Made by a program: the position numbers and the translations under genes
Shown here: positions 1 through 13,417 of the stretch, piece by piece
Position numbering within the stretch: position 1 is the stretch's first letter
Layout of the letters: each line of letters begins with the position of its first letter
The notes under the pieces: generated by a model
The model's database searches: none
The model's input: only the letters and a program-made list of their open reading frames with translations
What the model was told of the DNA's origin: nothing
Assembly: GCA_032358255.1 (NCBI GenBank)
Contig: JAULBX010015533.1
Coordinates: forward strand, 1 to 64,000
Direction: 5' to 3'
Length of the DNA: 64,000 bases
Source: Heterotrichella gracilis
Lineage: Eukaryota; Sar; Xanthophyceae; Tribonematales; Xanthonemataceae

Positions 1-3000
1 AACGCGGCCGGCCCCTGTGCCCCCCCCCCCCCCCCCCCCCGCAGTTGCCACCATTCCCCAGCCCCCCACCTGCAGCACGTGGTTGAGCAGTTCAGACGCC
101 ACGTTGTAGCGCAGCCCAAGGTTCCAGGACTCCTCAAAGCACTCTGCTTCAATGATGGTCCTGGAAATGGAGTCGTTGAATCCTGCCAGGGGATCCTGGA
201 CAGGCTCGAATCTGCCCCCCGGGATCGGCACGTTGAAATTTGAATCCCCGTCGGTCCACCAGCGGGAGGAGTCTTCGGATCGCAGCACAAACATGATGCC
301 TGGATAGGTGAGGAGACGTTTTGTACCGCGACTATTTGCCGTGCATACCACTACACATTGGTTACGTGCATTCCACCAGCATGGCACCTTAGCGATTTAA
401 TTAAGGCATTAAGTCCACAAATGACCAGCGCCTACCCTTGTGCACACCAGTCACTTGCGAGCCCTGCCCTCATGCCCAGCCCTACATCCATGCAATAACC
501 TTTATGAAAACCATACTACACACTGGCCATCCTGGGCACAAATGGCCTGGACCCTCTCCAGACCCCTATTATGCGCTGTACCCAGGACCCTATCCTGTAC
601 ATCATCGAAGACCCTCATCAAGGCCCTTATCAGGGCTCCTGGTTTACCACCCCTGATGATGAGCCCCTATCCAGCGCCGCACCTGACAACCCATGGCTGC
701 TGGGCACCTGGATCACAATCCGCTGCAGCTTGATCTCTTGCCCATCCAGCTCCACGCTGCACTCGGCATCCCCGCACGTCTGGAAGGAGGTGTCTGCAGA
801 CAGGCCGTCATCCAGCAGCTCGCTCCCCTCGGGCACGATGTCGATGGTGGGCGCGGTCCACTCCGCCGCCTTGTTGGTTTTCACACCCCAGTGCAGCACC
901 AGGGGGGTGGGGGCGTCTGTGGTAAAGGCCACGTTGAGGGGCGCGTCCTCGCCAAAGCCCTGCTTGACTGACACCAGCAGCTGCGCCTTGGCGCCCAGCT
1001 CAAAAACCTAGAGGGTTTGGAAGCGCGCTGGGTCAGTTGGGGCGAAACAAGGCACAATGTGGTCCGGCTGTACTGCTGGAACACATGTCTCACAGCGTTG
1101 TGCGTATATGCACGTGGGACATACAACAACGTAGATGCCGTGCAACCAACGACTTCCAGTTACAATAAAAAATACTTCCATCATATTTTTGCCGCAAACA
1201 GCAGTTAACCTACTGGCCAACTCACCCGGTACCACTGCGTAGCTGGGTCGACTGCCACCGCATGGATGAGGTCAGTGAGCGGCTTCTTCTGCTCCTGTGT
1301 CAGCTCCTGCTTTAGCAGCGGGGGCTGCATGTTGAGCAGGTGCTTCAGCTGCGCAGCGTCCAAGCCCAGCTCCTGGGAGAACCCCGAGCCTGAAGAAAAC
1401 CAAGACAAGCTCAGTACATACATATATTCCAATGCCCCCGCATGCTCCCTGGGAGCCCAAAGAAATGCAGTGCATTCTACCCTGATAGGCATGTTTGCAT
1501 TCTGACAACTCTGACCGCATCCTGACAACCAATGCCTCCATCCTCTGATTGCAACCTGACAATCAATGCATCCTCTGATCGCATCCTGACAGCCAATGGT
1601 TGTCCCCGACAGCACCGCTCGCATCCTGCATCCAATGCACAACCCTTGCTGCCCGCACCTAGCGCGATTGACAGGTGGCCGTTGCTGTGCGCTGGCCCCT
1701 TCTTCTTGCGCTTCTTCCCCCTTGGGTCGGGGTGCTTGGGCTCCTGCGGCACAGGTGCGCGCAGCATGCGCTCCATCTCGTCCAGCCCCAGTCCCGCGCG
1801 CAGGCTGTCCTCCAGCTGCAGCCGCGCCTTGTGGCCAAAGTCCGTGCCTGAGGGCTTGCCTGCCCGCTCCCACAGGATGTAGGCCTGGGTGGCCACCTGG
1901 AAGGGATGCAAAGGTGGGGGGCATGAGAATGGCAGATTGTTTGGATGCTGATGTGAGAGGTCCGTGAGAGAGGTCCGTGAATGCAACCCGGTGAACGTTC
2001 TTCAAACTACTGTATGGCTGGGTAACAGCAACAGACGATGCCACTATGTCACTAGTGGAGCTTTGCCCTGGTTGATGCGACGCATAGTGAACTTGTTTCT
2101 CCCGGCAGTTGGAGTACACCACCAAAATTCCGCTTCTACCGCCTCAAAACCCAGTGAACCACCATCCTTTTCTGCGCCCCGCCCGAAACTCATCAAGCCC
2201 AAACCCAGGAACCATTTGAAAGAAAAAGAAGACCCCAATTTGGCCCCATTAAAGTGCGTACCAGGTCGTCTGGGATGTACGGCAGGCCCGGGGCTGGCGC
2301 CTTGAGCTGCGGTTGGCTGGTGGCGGCTTGGAATGCAGCTGCTGAGCCGTTGTTGAGGGCAGACGCCATGTACTCCTCATACCCTACCGACCCTTGCGCA
2401 ACCTTCCACAGCTCCTCCAGTGGCTTGCCGATGAACAGCATGGTCTTGATTTCCTGCAGCAGTGGGAGAACCTTTCTTAAAATACATTCATTACTATCGT
2501 TTTGCCCCGGAAACAGCATGGTCTTAATTTCCTGCAGTCATGTGGGAGGGGGTGGGTAAGCATGTGATTTGGGTGCAAACGCATGTGGATGTTGACTTGT
2601 GGCTGGGAAAAAACAAGGTTTGACCACTTCAAATGGACAACTGTAAAAGGGTAGATGACTTTGAAGCTATAGATCAAGTAGCATGTTTGAAACATCTGCA
2701 ATGCATGCTGTGAAAAATGGCTGGGTGTGTGGACCTAGGCGGAGCACGGCTGTCGGTTATGATTGCCTGGGGAGTTCAAAATTTGAAACATCCAACTGAG
2801 GAAGACTGAACAAAATGAAGGTTTGAATACATGCAAACACGCGTGCCTAGCCAGTGCTGCCCCCCTCGCAGCAGCGCACACTGACCAGCACACAACCAGT
2901 ACCTGTATCGCCCGCTGGTAGTCGGCATCAGCCGCCTCCTGCGTCCTCCTAGGGCAGCCTGCAATCTCCCACTTTTTGTACGCCCACGCCCCCGCCAGGT

Positions 3001-4365
3001 CCTGGGGGATGTTCGCATCAAAGGCCTGCAGGCGCTCCGCAGCAGAGAGCGCAACCTTGTGGTCCGACCGCAGAGGCACCTTGTAGTTTGTGCCCTGGTA
3101 ATCGTACCAGGTGCCTGTGGTTTCGTCCTTGACCACAAACAGGAGGTAGTCCGAGGCCTCATCGCGCGGAAGTTTGAGCTCCAGCCCTTGGAAACCCTGG
3201 CGCAGAACCCTACAAGGCCAGGGGTTGCAGCGACTCAGCTATATGCAGGCATGCACAGCACAGGTTTGCACACACCACCACTCACGCGTCCATTCAGCAC
3301 CCTCCCTTTCCATTTTATTTTCCTGCAGGTGACATCTGCTCTGGAAGACTGAGCCATGCCGTTCTGTATGCGCTGCACCCCACAGGGAACCTACGCCTAC
3401 CATCGTAGCAGCCAAGATCAGGTTATGTCAAAGAGACCACCTTTGTGCTCCATGGAGTGCAATACTTCAAAAATTACGCGTGTACAGGTGTGTACGTACT
3501 TGCAGGGCGTCTGTAGCGCGCGGTCCTTGTACGTTTCTGTGTTTTCTGGGCAGAAGGCGGGTCCCGGTAGGCGCCACCCCCCCCTGTAGCCGCGGCCACC
3601 CTCCACACCCCAGTGCAGCAGCAGGCTGCCTGGATGTTGGGTTTCCAGCTGCACAACCTGCTCCCCATCGCTGGTTTCTGTCACTTGGACCTGGTGCAAA
3701 GCCAAACACCTTGTTCAGTGACTAGGGGAACCTTGGCAGTTAGTTTAGTGCAATGGCTTGGCAAACTGCACACAATTGGGTGCAGGTTGTGGTGCCTTAT
3801 ACCTTGAGTTTGTGCAGACGGCCAAGCGGGAGCTCCTTTTGGTAGACCTTGAGTACCACGCCGCTGTTTGGGCCCTGGTTGTGGCTGGGGCCAGCGCTGG
3901 AGGTGACCCTCGGCGCAGTGTACACGCCCAAAACCCCTGTAGAGGCGTGAAGTGTCCACCGTGTCAGTGCAAGAACGATGCACGTGTATATGCCCAGTGC
4001 ATTGCTTGCAGCAAGGAGCGCAATGCGTGTGATTGCTGCCCTTGCTGCCCACCCCTGTATTTTGCGCAGAATGCATGCATGGGCGCCCAAAATCGAAGTC
4101 CTTGCCCACCTGGGTTGCTCAGTCGAGGCCTCCTCGAAGCGATTTTCACGCATTTCTTCCCAACTAGGAAAGGAAGGCTTTGAAACCCTGGAAAGCACTG
4201 TCCCGGAAGCCTTGCCCTGTGAAACAACGTGCTGTCAAGTCGCCAGTGTCGTGGCTGCACAGTCCTGCCAGAGCAGTGTTCGCAGGCCTGGACTACACCG
4301 TACCTTCTTAGGACGGTCCGTGTGCCGAAACACACAGTAGTTGCATCCGCAGCGAGCGCGGCCAT
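1..4365 (-). CDS. GWD1: alpha-glucan, water dikinase (N-terminal part; 3' end lies outside the window)
   Basis: GWD phosphorylates starch glucosyl residues, mainly at C6, in the plastid and so opens starch to degradation. Exons modelled on the minus strand are 4365-4304, 4187-4110, about 3896-3803, 3690-3500, 3209-2903, 2453-2262, 1896-1659, 1389-1226, 1007-683, 299-70 and 14-1. Phases close throughout and give about 631 residues. Two starch-binding CBM45 modules are visible: LLLHWGV followed by ETYKDRALQTP in the first, and VLHWGVKTNKAAEW in the second. Between them lies the helical linker with QAYILWERAGKP, typical of GWD. The last exons read GIMFVLRSED and then GPAA, matching the region before the conserved arginine-rich stretch. 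The phosphohistidine and ATP domains lie beyond base 1. Start ATG 4365 is the first in frame. The acceptor of exon 3 is ambiguous (3896 or 3908, same frame). The family call is firm; the transit peptide is not resolved. Confidence 0.9.
15..69 (-). other. very short GWD intron with a 21-C homopolymer
   Basis: The plus strand has an unbroken run of 21 C at 20-40, so the intron carries a long G run in the sense direction. The intron is only about 55 bases. A homopolymer this long is prone to polymerase and sequencing length error, so its true length is uncertain. It does not touch the coding frame because it is spliced out. Confidence 0.6.
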
Positions 4366-5105
4366 CTTGCGCTGGCTCACGTAGCCGTCTGCATGGGGCC
4401 GATGGGTGGGGATGGGTGCAGTCACCCTATCGTAAAATGCACGCACTGGCTGACAACTATGTGCCGATACAGGCAAATATGCAGGAAGTAGAACTGCCTC
4501 GGTTGATTGCTGTTCAAATGGTTTTGTAGCCAGTAATGGTGCTGTCTGGGTAACCGCAACTGCAACGCAAGAACTGCTGAAGGGACACAGCTACATGCCC
4601 TGGCTAGGCCGGGAACACGGTTTCACAAGAGTGTTCTAAGCGTGCTGTGTGAATGTGCTTGGTTTGGGTGCTGTCGGGCGTCCAACACGGCCTTATGATA
4701 ACTGAAACCAGCTGTCGCCTAGGTTGGCAGCGTGCAGCCAACTCGTGGCCCGAAACAGGGTTTGTGATTGTAGGATTTGACCAGACTTTGACTGCCCGTT
4801 TTTTTGAAACGGCTGCCACCCCTTGTTCGGATCACTCTTCTATCCCCCCTTTTGGTGGGCAGCCATCATCAATTGAAAGCACAACGCACAACGCCCTAGG
4901 GTGGCTCTTGCTTGCACTTTGCACGTTTCCACACAATGCAACAGAGACGACACGCGTGAGGCTGGACCCAACTCGTTACCTGACAGAAAGTTGTACACCG
5001 TAGGCACACAACTTTGCAGCCCATATTTACCTCTGCATACCTGCCCTTCTAAGAACAACCCCTGCAATTTTGGCGTTTCAACATGCATTGGTGGGTGACA
5101 AACCC
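4366..5105. promoter_or_regulatory. divergent promoter region, GWD / METTL17
   Basis: This stretch of 740 bases lies between the start codons of two head-to-head genes and must hold both 5' leaders and promoters. I see no convincing TATA box and no coding exon in it. The open frame at 4653-5003 has no recognisable protein features. Confidence 0.5.
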
Positions 5106-8100
5106 ATGTCAGGAGCCATGAGGCGGCGACTTCCATGGGTTGGGCTGTCACTAGGTGGCCAGGCAAAGGGCTGGACCCTGCTGAGGGCTGTAGCTTCTCA
5201 AGCCGAGCCGCGGCTGTCAGAGGTGGGTGGCCTAGCCATACGTAATGCAGTAGTCCTCCTGGCTATTGCTGATGCACTTGGATCATTGGGTGCCATATGC
5301 ATGCATTGCAAGAACAACGGTTGCAATGCTGCTGTCTGTATACATATCATCAAAGCTGCGGAAATTCATAATTCAATCAGTGTATTTTCATGCTAAGATT
5401 GACTGCATTTGCAGAGCTTGGGGTTGCACAGAAACATATTGATGGTACCATGCTGCTTTTGCCAGATGCATTGCATGCATTGCGTATGACGTTAGTACCG
5501 CCGCATTCCTGTTGCCTGAACAACACGTTACCGCAGCCAAACTACACCCAATGTCAGTATTTCTTCTGGGAATAGTTTATGTCACCTATATGGGGCTACT
5601 TGGAAACCCACCTGGCCTGTGTTCGTGTCAGGCGGCGGCAGCGATGGTGCCACCACCCAGTGCCCCCCCCCAGGTTCAGCGCCGGGTACCAGCAGAGGTT
5701 GCAGCCGCTATAGCCGCGCAGCATGTAGGCATGGTGTCGCTGCCGGGCCCCATAGTGGCTGCGTTGGAGGAGACCCTAGGAGGTGCGCAGGGCTGGACGC
5801 GCCAATGGTGATGCAGTCTGCAGCTGTGTGTGCTGCACAGTATCAGCAGTGCTGTAGAGCAGATGCGCCCATGGAGTCAATACTGCGCGGATATCAAGTG
5901 TCCGCTGAGCACAATGCACTCTTTGCTAAGCACATCGTGGCCAGCGGCTGCTCTCCAACTGTGCAATGCATGCCGTGTCCTGTTCTTATATGACTGCACT
6001 CATTGGTCACCCCTGCGCAATTTCTCTCACACCCCTCGCAGCCCTAAAGCCTGCCCCACTAAACCCTAACCAACCCCCTCTCACGCCAGGCAAGAACGCC
6101 AAGCAGCTGCGGCAGCGCGGCAAGCAGCTCACCTCCCACCTGCAGCGCATGTCACGCACCGTGCATCGAGGGGGCGCACATGCCACAGCGCTTAACCTCG
6201 CGGGCGTGGAGCGCAAGTCCGTGGTGAAGGAAGCTGCTGAGTGGAAGAAGCAGCTGTTTGGCATCAAGGCAGCTGGCAATGTGGACTTGCCTGACTGGCT
6301 GGAGCAGGAATACAAGGGGTATAAGGAGGCCAAGGCGTTGAAAACAGGTGCACTGAACATGGCATGGTGGGCTGCGGGCAATGCGAGTAGTGGAAGTTTC
6401 TATACACTCATGTCAAGGAATTTGAAGGCATGACGTGGCAGTGAGGCCATCCCCTGCCATACTCTGCTAAAATACAGCATGGTACTGTCATTTAGTTGCA
6501 TTGACACTGCTCCAACCATTGTTAGTGGTGACTGGTAGGCATCCCTCTCACGCACAACCTCCTGCAAGCAGGCGCACCCCCCCAGCCTGGCCCGCCGCCT
6601 GAGCCGGAGCGCATTGTGTACGACGATGCCTCAGTTGCGGCGTACGCGGCCACTCGCATGCCCGCCTGCTACGCCGCCATCTACCGCGTGCTGCATGAGC
6701 TCAAGGAGCGCCTGCCTGGCTTTGAGCCCACAAAGATGTGCGACTTTGGGGCGGGGCCGGGCACCGCCACGTGGGCAGCGCGGGAGGTGCGTGCAGACTT
6801 GCTTGGATGTAAATATATCTTATCCCCACACAGATCTGGTGCAAGGGTTGGCGGCGTGGTGCCGCAAGGATAAAGGGCGGCGGGAAGAGGCGGCGTCACA
6901 AGCACAATGGGGTGCATTGCATTGCCATCCAGGGGAGCACCACACTGTCATGAGCGTACATGTCATTGCCGTCATGGATTAATCACGCTGCCATAAAAAT
7001 GCATCACGTTGCCGCCAGAGGTCCATCGCCACTAGGGGAAATGCAGCAGTGTACCTCTAGCTGCAGAAGGAGGTTGTCAAAAGTGGCAGGTCGCAGCAAT
7101 GCACCAATACTAGAGGTAAAAGCAATATGCGATCAGTACCCCTCAGCACATCCTAATTTTGTGCCGTGGCAGGTGTGGGGCCGCCGCCTGGGCGTTGTGT
7201 TGGCGGTGGAGCCCGCGGGGGCCATGGCGCGGCTTGGCTACGCTATCGAGATGCGCCTGCGAAAGGACAGCGAAGAAAAGACGCTGCAGCTGCTGGCACA
7301 AGGTAGGGTGGTTGTATACACGATGCTGTGGCCAGTCGTGGAAACGTGGTGCACGTTTCTCACAATTTAAAACATGCTGACTTGGCAATCCATAGCATTG
7401 TGCTCACCGTCGCATTTTCTTCAAATGCGTCATCCTAATCTACTTCTCACCAACAACCACTGTTTTCAATTACCTTATCAAACTGTCCAGGCCCAGGTAC
7501 ATGTTTAGTGTTTTATAATAATGCATCTCTGCCTGTTCAACACTCTTTGCATTAAAATCCTTGTCTTTATTTCCAATTAATTCCGATGCTGCCCAGGTGC
7601 TGGTGACGTTGTGGAGATGACGGATTTGGAGGACCTGTCCGCGCCCTACATGCCGCAGATCCAGTGGATGACTCGCATGCCCGACGTGCACCGAAACCGG
7701 ACACTTGTCAAGAGCCGGGCCAACCTGGTGGTTGCTGCCTATGTGCTGGCGGAGCAGGCGGATGCCAAGTCCAGGCGAAACATGGTGGACACGCTGTGGA
7801 GCCGCACGGGGGATGTGCTGGTGCTGATTGAGCCGGGGACGCCTATCGGCTCTACGCACATCCTGGATGCCAGGCAGCAGGTATGGTGATTGTTAGGTGA
7901 ACGATATGCTGACGGTGCTGCTTACTGGCTGGTGCGTCGCAGTTATGGCTGGCTGTAGTATAGTAGTATGGCGTCAGTCAGTATCTGCACACAAGGCTTC
8001 CCCGTGATTGTGGTTGTCATTGCTGACTTTTATTTGTATTTGCACTGACTGGAAACCACGCTGTGATCCTGCCCATCTTGCTGACCATGGTCCCGCCGTT

Positions 8101-10344
8101 CCAGATCCTGGATGCCGAGCGGTTGCTTGTGAAGCAGCATGCCCGCCGCCAGGGGAGGACAATCAGCATGGCCAGTGAAGGGGAGGGGCCCCCGCCTGGG
8201 GCGCATGTAGTGGCCCCTTGCCCACATGATGGCGCGTGCCCCATGAAGGGCCATGAAACGTGGTGCCACTTTGTGCAGCGCTTTGAGCGCACTGCGGCAC
8301 AGCGCCTGGCCAAGTTGACTCCAGGTAGGGGCGAGTTTGACTTTGGCCAGCAATATCAGGAGGAACATTATTTTCAGGACTTGTGTGAACCATTGTTCAT
8401 AAGAAAAGCATGTCAACAAATAGTATGCTAGTTGAGACAGATTAGCAATGCCATCAACCAAATTTAGCTTTACCACCATGGTCAAATGTTAAATTATTCA
8501 TATACGCTTGAGCTGCACAGATGGTTCAGGGAACAGCACATGCTTAAGTACCTAGGCTAGTGCCATGAGGTCTGAACCTATCTTGATATCGGTTCATGGT
8601 TGCATCACTGCAGGTACCCGCCCACCCGCAGCACACCAAGATGAGCGCTTCTCATTCGTCATCCTGCGGAGGGGCCCCCGGGGATCCTCAGTGCAGCAGG
8701 TGGCGGTGGAGCGATTCCACGCGCTGGACCCAGATTCACCAGAGTTGCCGATTGCGTTCCCCGGCGGGGCACCAAAGGTGAGTGCCATGCACCACTGCCC
8801 ATCAATGATGGATGGACATTGTGTGTTGGGGATGGGGGAAGGGACAATGTTTGCAGCCATTTGATTTGCATTGACTGGACAATGTCTACAGTGTTTGTTG
8901 GCCGATTTTGTGATTAGCCTGGTGTGTGCAGACCGGCGATGTCTTGATGCTGGATGACGATGATGTGGCAGCTCTAAAGCAAGGCAGGCGGGGTGGCCAA
9001 GCTGACCACGGGGACAAAGTGCAAGAGGAGGAAGAGGGAGAGGAGGATTTCCTGATGGACCTGACCACGTTGGATGAGGCTACCCGCCAAATCATACTCG
9101 ACTCGCTCCAAGAGGTATGTTTCCTGTAATGAAATGATGCTCACTGTGGAAACTCTTCAAAACAGGTGTGTGCCTCCTCCAACACGCAGAAATTGCAAGT
9201 AGTTTTCCCATGCGCATATCCTAATGACAGCTGCACGCTTGCCTAGCGAATGGCCCAAGAATGAGAAGTTGTCAAGTATGTTTTCCTTCCAGCCAATCAA
9301 CTAGTTTGCCGTCATGATTTATGTTGCCTTCAGGGGGAGGACGATGAGGATGATGAGGAGGAGAGGCAAAAGACAGCAGAGCTGGTTGCACACCTCAAGT
9401 CAGAATTTGAGCGGGTCCCAACTGGACTCACGCCTGGCTCAGAGGATGCAGAGGAGCAGCTAGGGGGGGAACTCGAAGATGAAGAAGAGGAGGATGAAGT
9501 CAATGACTTTGTTGACAGCAGCAAACCCATCATTGTGGCTCAAAACGGGGCCCTGGCTGTGATGCAGCATGGCAGTGTCGTGGATGCTGGCGTGGATGCT
9601 GGTGTGGCTGGTAAGGAGGGGGAGCGGGAGGAGCGGGAGGGGGATTGGCAGGATGCAGATGACGAGGAGGCGGCGCGGGAGGCGGCCACCACATGGTCGC
9701 GCATTGTCAGGTAAGCGCAGGTGGCAGATGTAAACCCTCAATTCAAAATTGTCAAGGGACGAGCCATTTGTAAACTCGCATTCCTGAATCATGAAGATTC
9801 TGCACCGTAAGGTAAGGGCAAATGTAGAGGGGAGTCATAGCTAAAAACTTGATCCTTATTCAATTAATGTAAGAGTGCGTTTTCACATAAGCAGGGGTTG
9901 CACAAGGGCATTGCAAAGAAGGAGGAACCAAGGGGTACAAGCAAGGTGTAGCCGGCAGATGTTCTAAATGGTTGCTGTGCTCGATGCATGGTGGCATTAG
10001 GTTGCACTTGATCTCTGCAATGTTCAGATACGCGTTTTCCACCTACAAGCTGCCAACAGCTCTGTGCCCCCAGGCCTCCCAGGAAGCGCGGCGCGCACAT
10101 CATGATCGACATGTGCGCCGCCCGGGGGCCCAACGCCTCCCAGGGCGCGCTGCTGCGCCAGCTGGTGACCAAGGCTGACAAGCGCACGTGGCTGGGGCCT
10201 GCGGGCTACTACATGGCTCGGCACCGCAGGTGGGGCGACCTGTGGCCGCACCACTACCAACAGCATGCCCATACTGTGGATGTCAAGGTTGGTACGATAG
10301 AGGAGCCACGGAAGGGGGAGAGGCCTGTGCGCCGTAGGAAGTGA
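5106..10344 (+). CDS. METTL17: mitochondrial small-ribosomal-subunit assembly protein METTL17/Rsm22
   Basis: Eleven exons fit: 5106-5222, 5632-5782, 6090-6347, 6572-6786, 7173-7302, 7597-7880, 8105-8324, 8614-8777, 8932-9114, 9334-9710 and 10074-10344. All have GT-AG borders and compatible phases, giving 789 residues. The N-terminus (MRRRLPWVGLSLGG) looks like a mitochondrial presequence. A class I methyltransferase fold starts with SAM motif CDFGAGPGTATWAA (glycine loop at residues 235-239). Cysteines 424, 430 and 439 (PCPHDGACP and WCHF), plus Cys714 (IDMCAARG), match the four ligands of the iron-sulfur cluster known in this family. The family acts in mitoribosome small-subunit maturation. 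Unusual here is a strongly acidic insertion, residues about 513-699, between the third and fourth cysteine. The C-terminus ends in a basic VRRRK. GWD lies head to head upstream. Family assignment is firm. Confidence 0.93.
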
Positions 10345-12005
10345 GCTTGTGAGTATAATTTGATCATGCGAGTGTGGTGTGAGATTTAGGGTCTGAGAGG
10401 TTGAGCCAGAGAAATGCCAAACAGTGCACTCGAGTCCTTTCTATAACGTTTGTATGTTTTTTGACAGAGTTGTCCAGCTGACAAAGAAGGCATTATCAAC
10501 GCATGCTTGCTCAACACATGAATGAATTTTTCAATCAGAATTTGGTTTGCTCGTAAAAGCATTGAATGCAGCTTTACGCATCTCGCGAACATGAACCCGT
10601 GCAGGACATGCATAGCAGGACGTGCACATCATTGTTCTCGGCCCATTATTTGTGCAGGATGTATTTTGCAGCTTTGTTGACATACTCCAGCATCATAGGC
10701 ATGTGCTGTTCAGGGAAGTGGGTTTCCGGGTGATAGCTGTCACAGATTGCTATCGTTGTGGTTTGGTGGGACAGGAAGTTGGGCAAAGCCATCGCAATGT
10801 TGCTAGGTATTCTACGTGGTATTCTAAAGGTGCCACCCACTGTAGTGCAGCAGATCTGTTCATTTGGAATTAATTGTGCAAGGCATTCTGTGCATGCACA
10901 TGGCTCACATTTGATGTGAAGTGGTTAACCAACACTGGGATGCATCATGTTGCACGGGGCAGCTGTGTATAAGGTGTTCTTGAGGGTTGTGCCCAGCCGA
11001 TTACACCGATCAAGTTGCCCGCGTGTATTGTTTGAAGGTAAGTTACTGCAGTGCTGTACAGCTGACAATGTGCTGCACATTGTGCAGCACTTGCATCGCA
11101 CTCTTTACCAACGTGATTTGCGAATCATTAAGGTCATACCGTGCTGCATGCGAGGCAATGATGTCAAAACTTGATCTTATCTTTGAAGCGCTTTTCCGGG
11201 TGTGCCTCGTGTGCACCTGTTGAGGAGCAGCGTGTTGAGAACACCGACTGAGCCTCGCTTTAGTACCATTCATGATGCACTTCACCTGCATTTCACCCGG
11301 GTCCCCGAAAGTACTGAGTCGCATAATATGCATATTCAATGTGCAGTCAACCGCAATTTATTAATCGATGATGACAATTGTCATGGTGATCCATTCACTC
11401 TGGAAGTCCCTTGTTCAACAAGGAAAGAAAAAAGAAATGCGCTGAATGTAATGACCGCGCCGCGGCAGTGAATTCTTGCATGTCAAATATTACATTCAAT
11501 GCAATTAATTGCACCCAATTTGGCAATAAACGATTAATAATCATTACGGCCGAGGCTTCATACACCTCAATTCATAATTCAACGTGGTGTCACTGGCCAG
11601 CCTGAGTGTGCAAGCCCCCTGACATGGGCCACGAGCAAGGATGCCCCCAATTTGCAAAGATCCATGCATGTTGTCAATGAAAGAAATTGCTATATCTAGT
11701 GGTGTGGCACACTGCTGTTGGGGAAAGGTATCGAGGGGGGAAAACAGCCGACAGCGTGCAGCTGCTGATGGCGGTGCCATGTTTATTGTTTGCAATTGCG
11801 AGCGGAAAATTGATACTCTCTGTGCTAATGCACCTGGCACAGCAGCTGATGGCACGAGTAAAATCACACTGTGACAGAGTTTGCACCTGATGCTACATCT
11901 ACGGAGAAATTAAAAGCATGTTACCTACAACTGTTCGTCATTGCATGGTGGCCTATACCAAAATACAATCTTGAATGCTCAAAGAAGGACACTGCAGCAC
12001 CCCGG
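10345..12005. other. convergent intergenic region
   Basis: This stretch holds the 3' ends of METTL17 (plus) and the TMEM41-like gene (minus). I see only short chance open frames and no repeat, RNA gene or conserved domain. Confidence 0.5.
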
Positions 12006-13417
12006 TCAACGGTTCATGTACCGCTTCAAAGCAACTGGCACCAACGACAGGGCTGACAGCAAGACGAGCATTGAAATAGTCCACGTGTTCATGACATCTG
12101 CTGTTGAGTTTATCCGTTTGATGGTTGTTCCCGCCTGAATGGTGACAAAGTTGTAGGGTGTGAGCCCAATAGCTGCTGAGAGGACAAAATCGCTGAAGGG
12201 GATGCTCACAATCGGCGCTGCTGCGTTGATGAACCACGATGGCAGGAACGGTGCTATCCGTAGGCATATTAGGTAGTTGAGCACGTGCTCTTGATGCCTG
12301 ACCATCTGCTTGCTGAGGAACGTCACTCTCTGTGGGAAGAGGCTGTTAATCAGGTCCTTTAATAGGTGCTTGCTCATAAAGTAGTTGACAACCGCGCCCA
12401 CCGTCGAGAGCAGGGTTGTCATCAGCAAAGCTAGCCAGAAGGGATACAGGGAGCCTGCCAGCACGTTCAAGAAGAACGACCCAGGGATCATGAAGACCTG
12501 GAGGAACATGTAGCTGGCTATCGCCAAGACTGCTACATCCGCTTTGTAGTAATTCTCGTAGCACTGCAGTGTGTACTTGACCACACGCAGCTCCTCAAAG
12601 TTGCGCGGGATCTTGAGGGCCAGCTGCGTCCCTGCAAATTACAAGACACAAGGTTTGGCTATGGCCACTAGCAGATGCCCATCGCATCACTGGCAGATCC
12701 ACATGCAAAACCGCCTTTCACACAAGACCCAGCAAGCGCCGTAAACAACTGTTAATTAATTTCTTTACAATGTTTAAACTTTAGTATTAAATTTCCTATT
12801 TTTGAAACTTTAATCTGCTGGCAAGCTCAACCAAACGCCCTGGGCTTCATCATGCAATTGTAATGCCATGCACTCAAATGTCCAGCTGTACTGCTACGTA
12901 TGATGTACTGAGTGTACCTTCAGGGAGCTTGGCGCGTTCTTGGAGCGCTGTGGTGGAGGGCAGCCGCTGCACAAGGAACCACAGGAGCCCCATTGCCAGG
13001 ACATATAGGGCTGCAAAGACTATGACAGGCCGTATCCATACTGCCAGCGGCGTGCCGTGTATGTGGTGCTTGCCAGCTGAAGCCTTCTGAACAAGTGGGT
13101 CCTCAATATCCAGATCTGCAGAATCATCGACACATTAAACACATTAAACAGGTGGCTCTAAAAGGCTGTGCTGTGGGTTGACAGAATTGCAATACAAGGT
13201 GGGGTCCTGGCCTCAGCATGGCATACTGCCCCGGCCCAGAGGCATACAAGGTTGAAGCGCTGGGATAGTCTGGGTATGGGAGTTGGTGGTCTTGAGCCTC
13301 ACCTGACCCAGAGTGTTCTTTTGGAGAGCTGCCGCCATCGCCCTCCTTCTTGTTGACTGCTGATAGGTGGGTCTGGTGGTCGTATAGTTGGGAGGTGGAG
13401 GCCAAGACCACCTCCAT
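12006..13417 (-). CDS. TMEM41B: VTT-domain membrane protein, TMEM41 type (DedA superfamily)
   Basis: Three exons (13417-13303, 13115-12918, 12631-12006) join in phase to give 312 residues. The first exon encodes a polar N-terminus. The second gives a transmembrane segment (PVIVFAALYVLAMGLLWFLV). The third carries the VTT/SNARE-associated domain: FMIPGSFFLNVLAGSLY, then RIAPFLPSWFINAAAP and a following hydrophobic segment. This order and the MIPG...LAGSLY signature are those of eukaryotic TMEM41/VMP1 proteins, known as ER phospholipid scramblases needed for autophagy and lipid handling. The exact paralogue (41A, 41B or a plant homologue) cannot be told apart by eye. The gene is tail to tail with METTL17 and lies downstream of NSUN2 on the same strand. 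Confidence 0.88.

Noticed and set aside
571-1011. Plus-strand open frame of 146 codons
   Set aside because: It is the shadow of GWD exon 1007-683 on the other strand.
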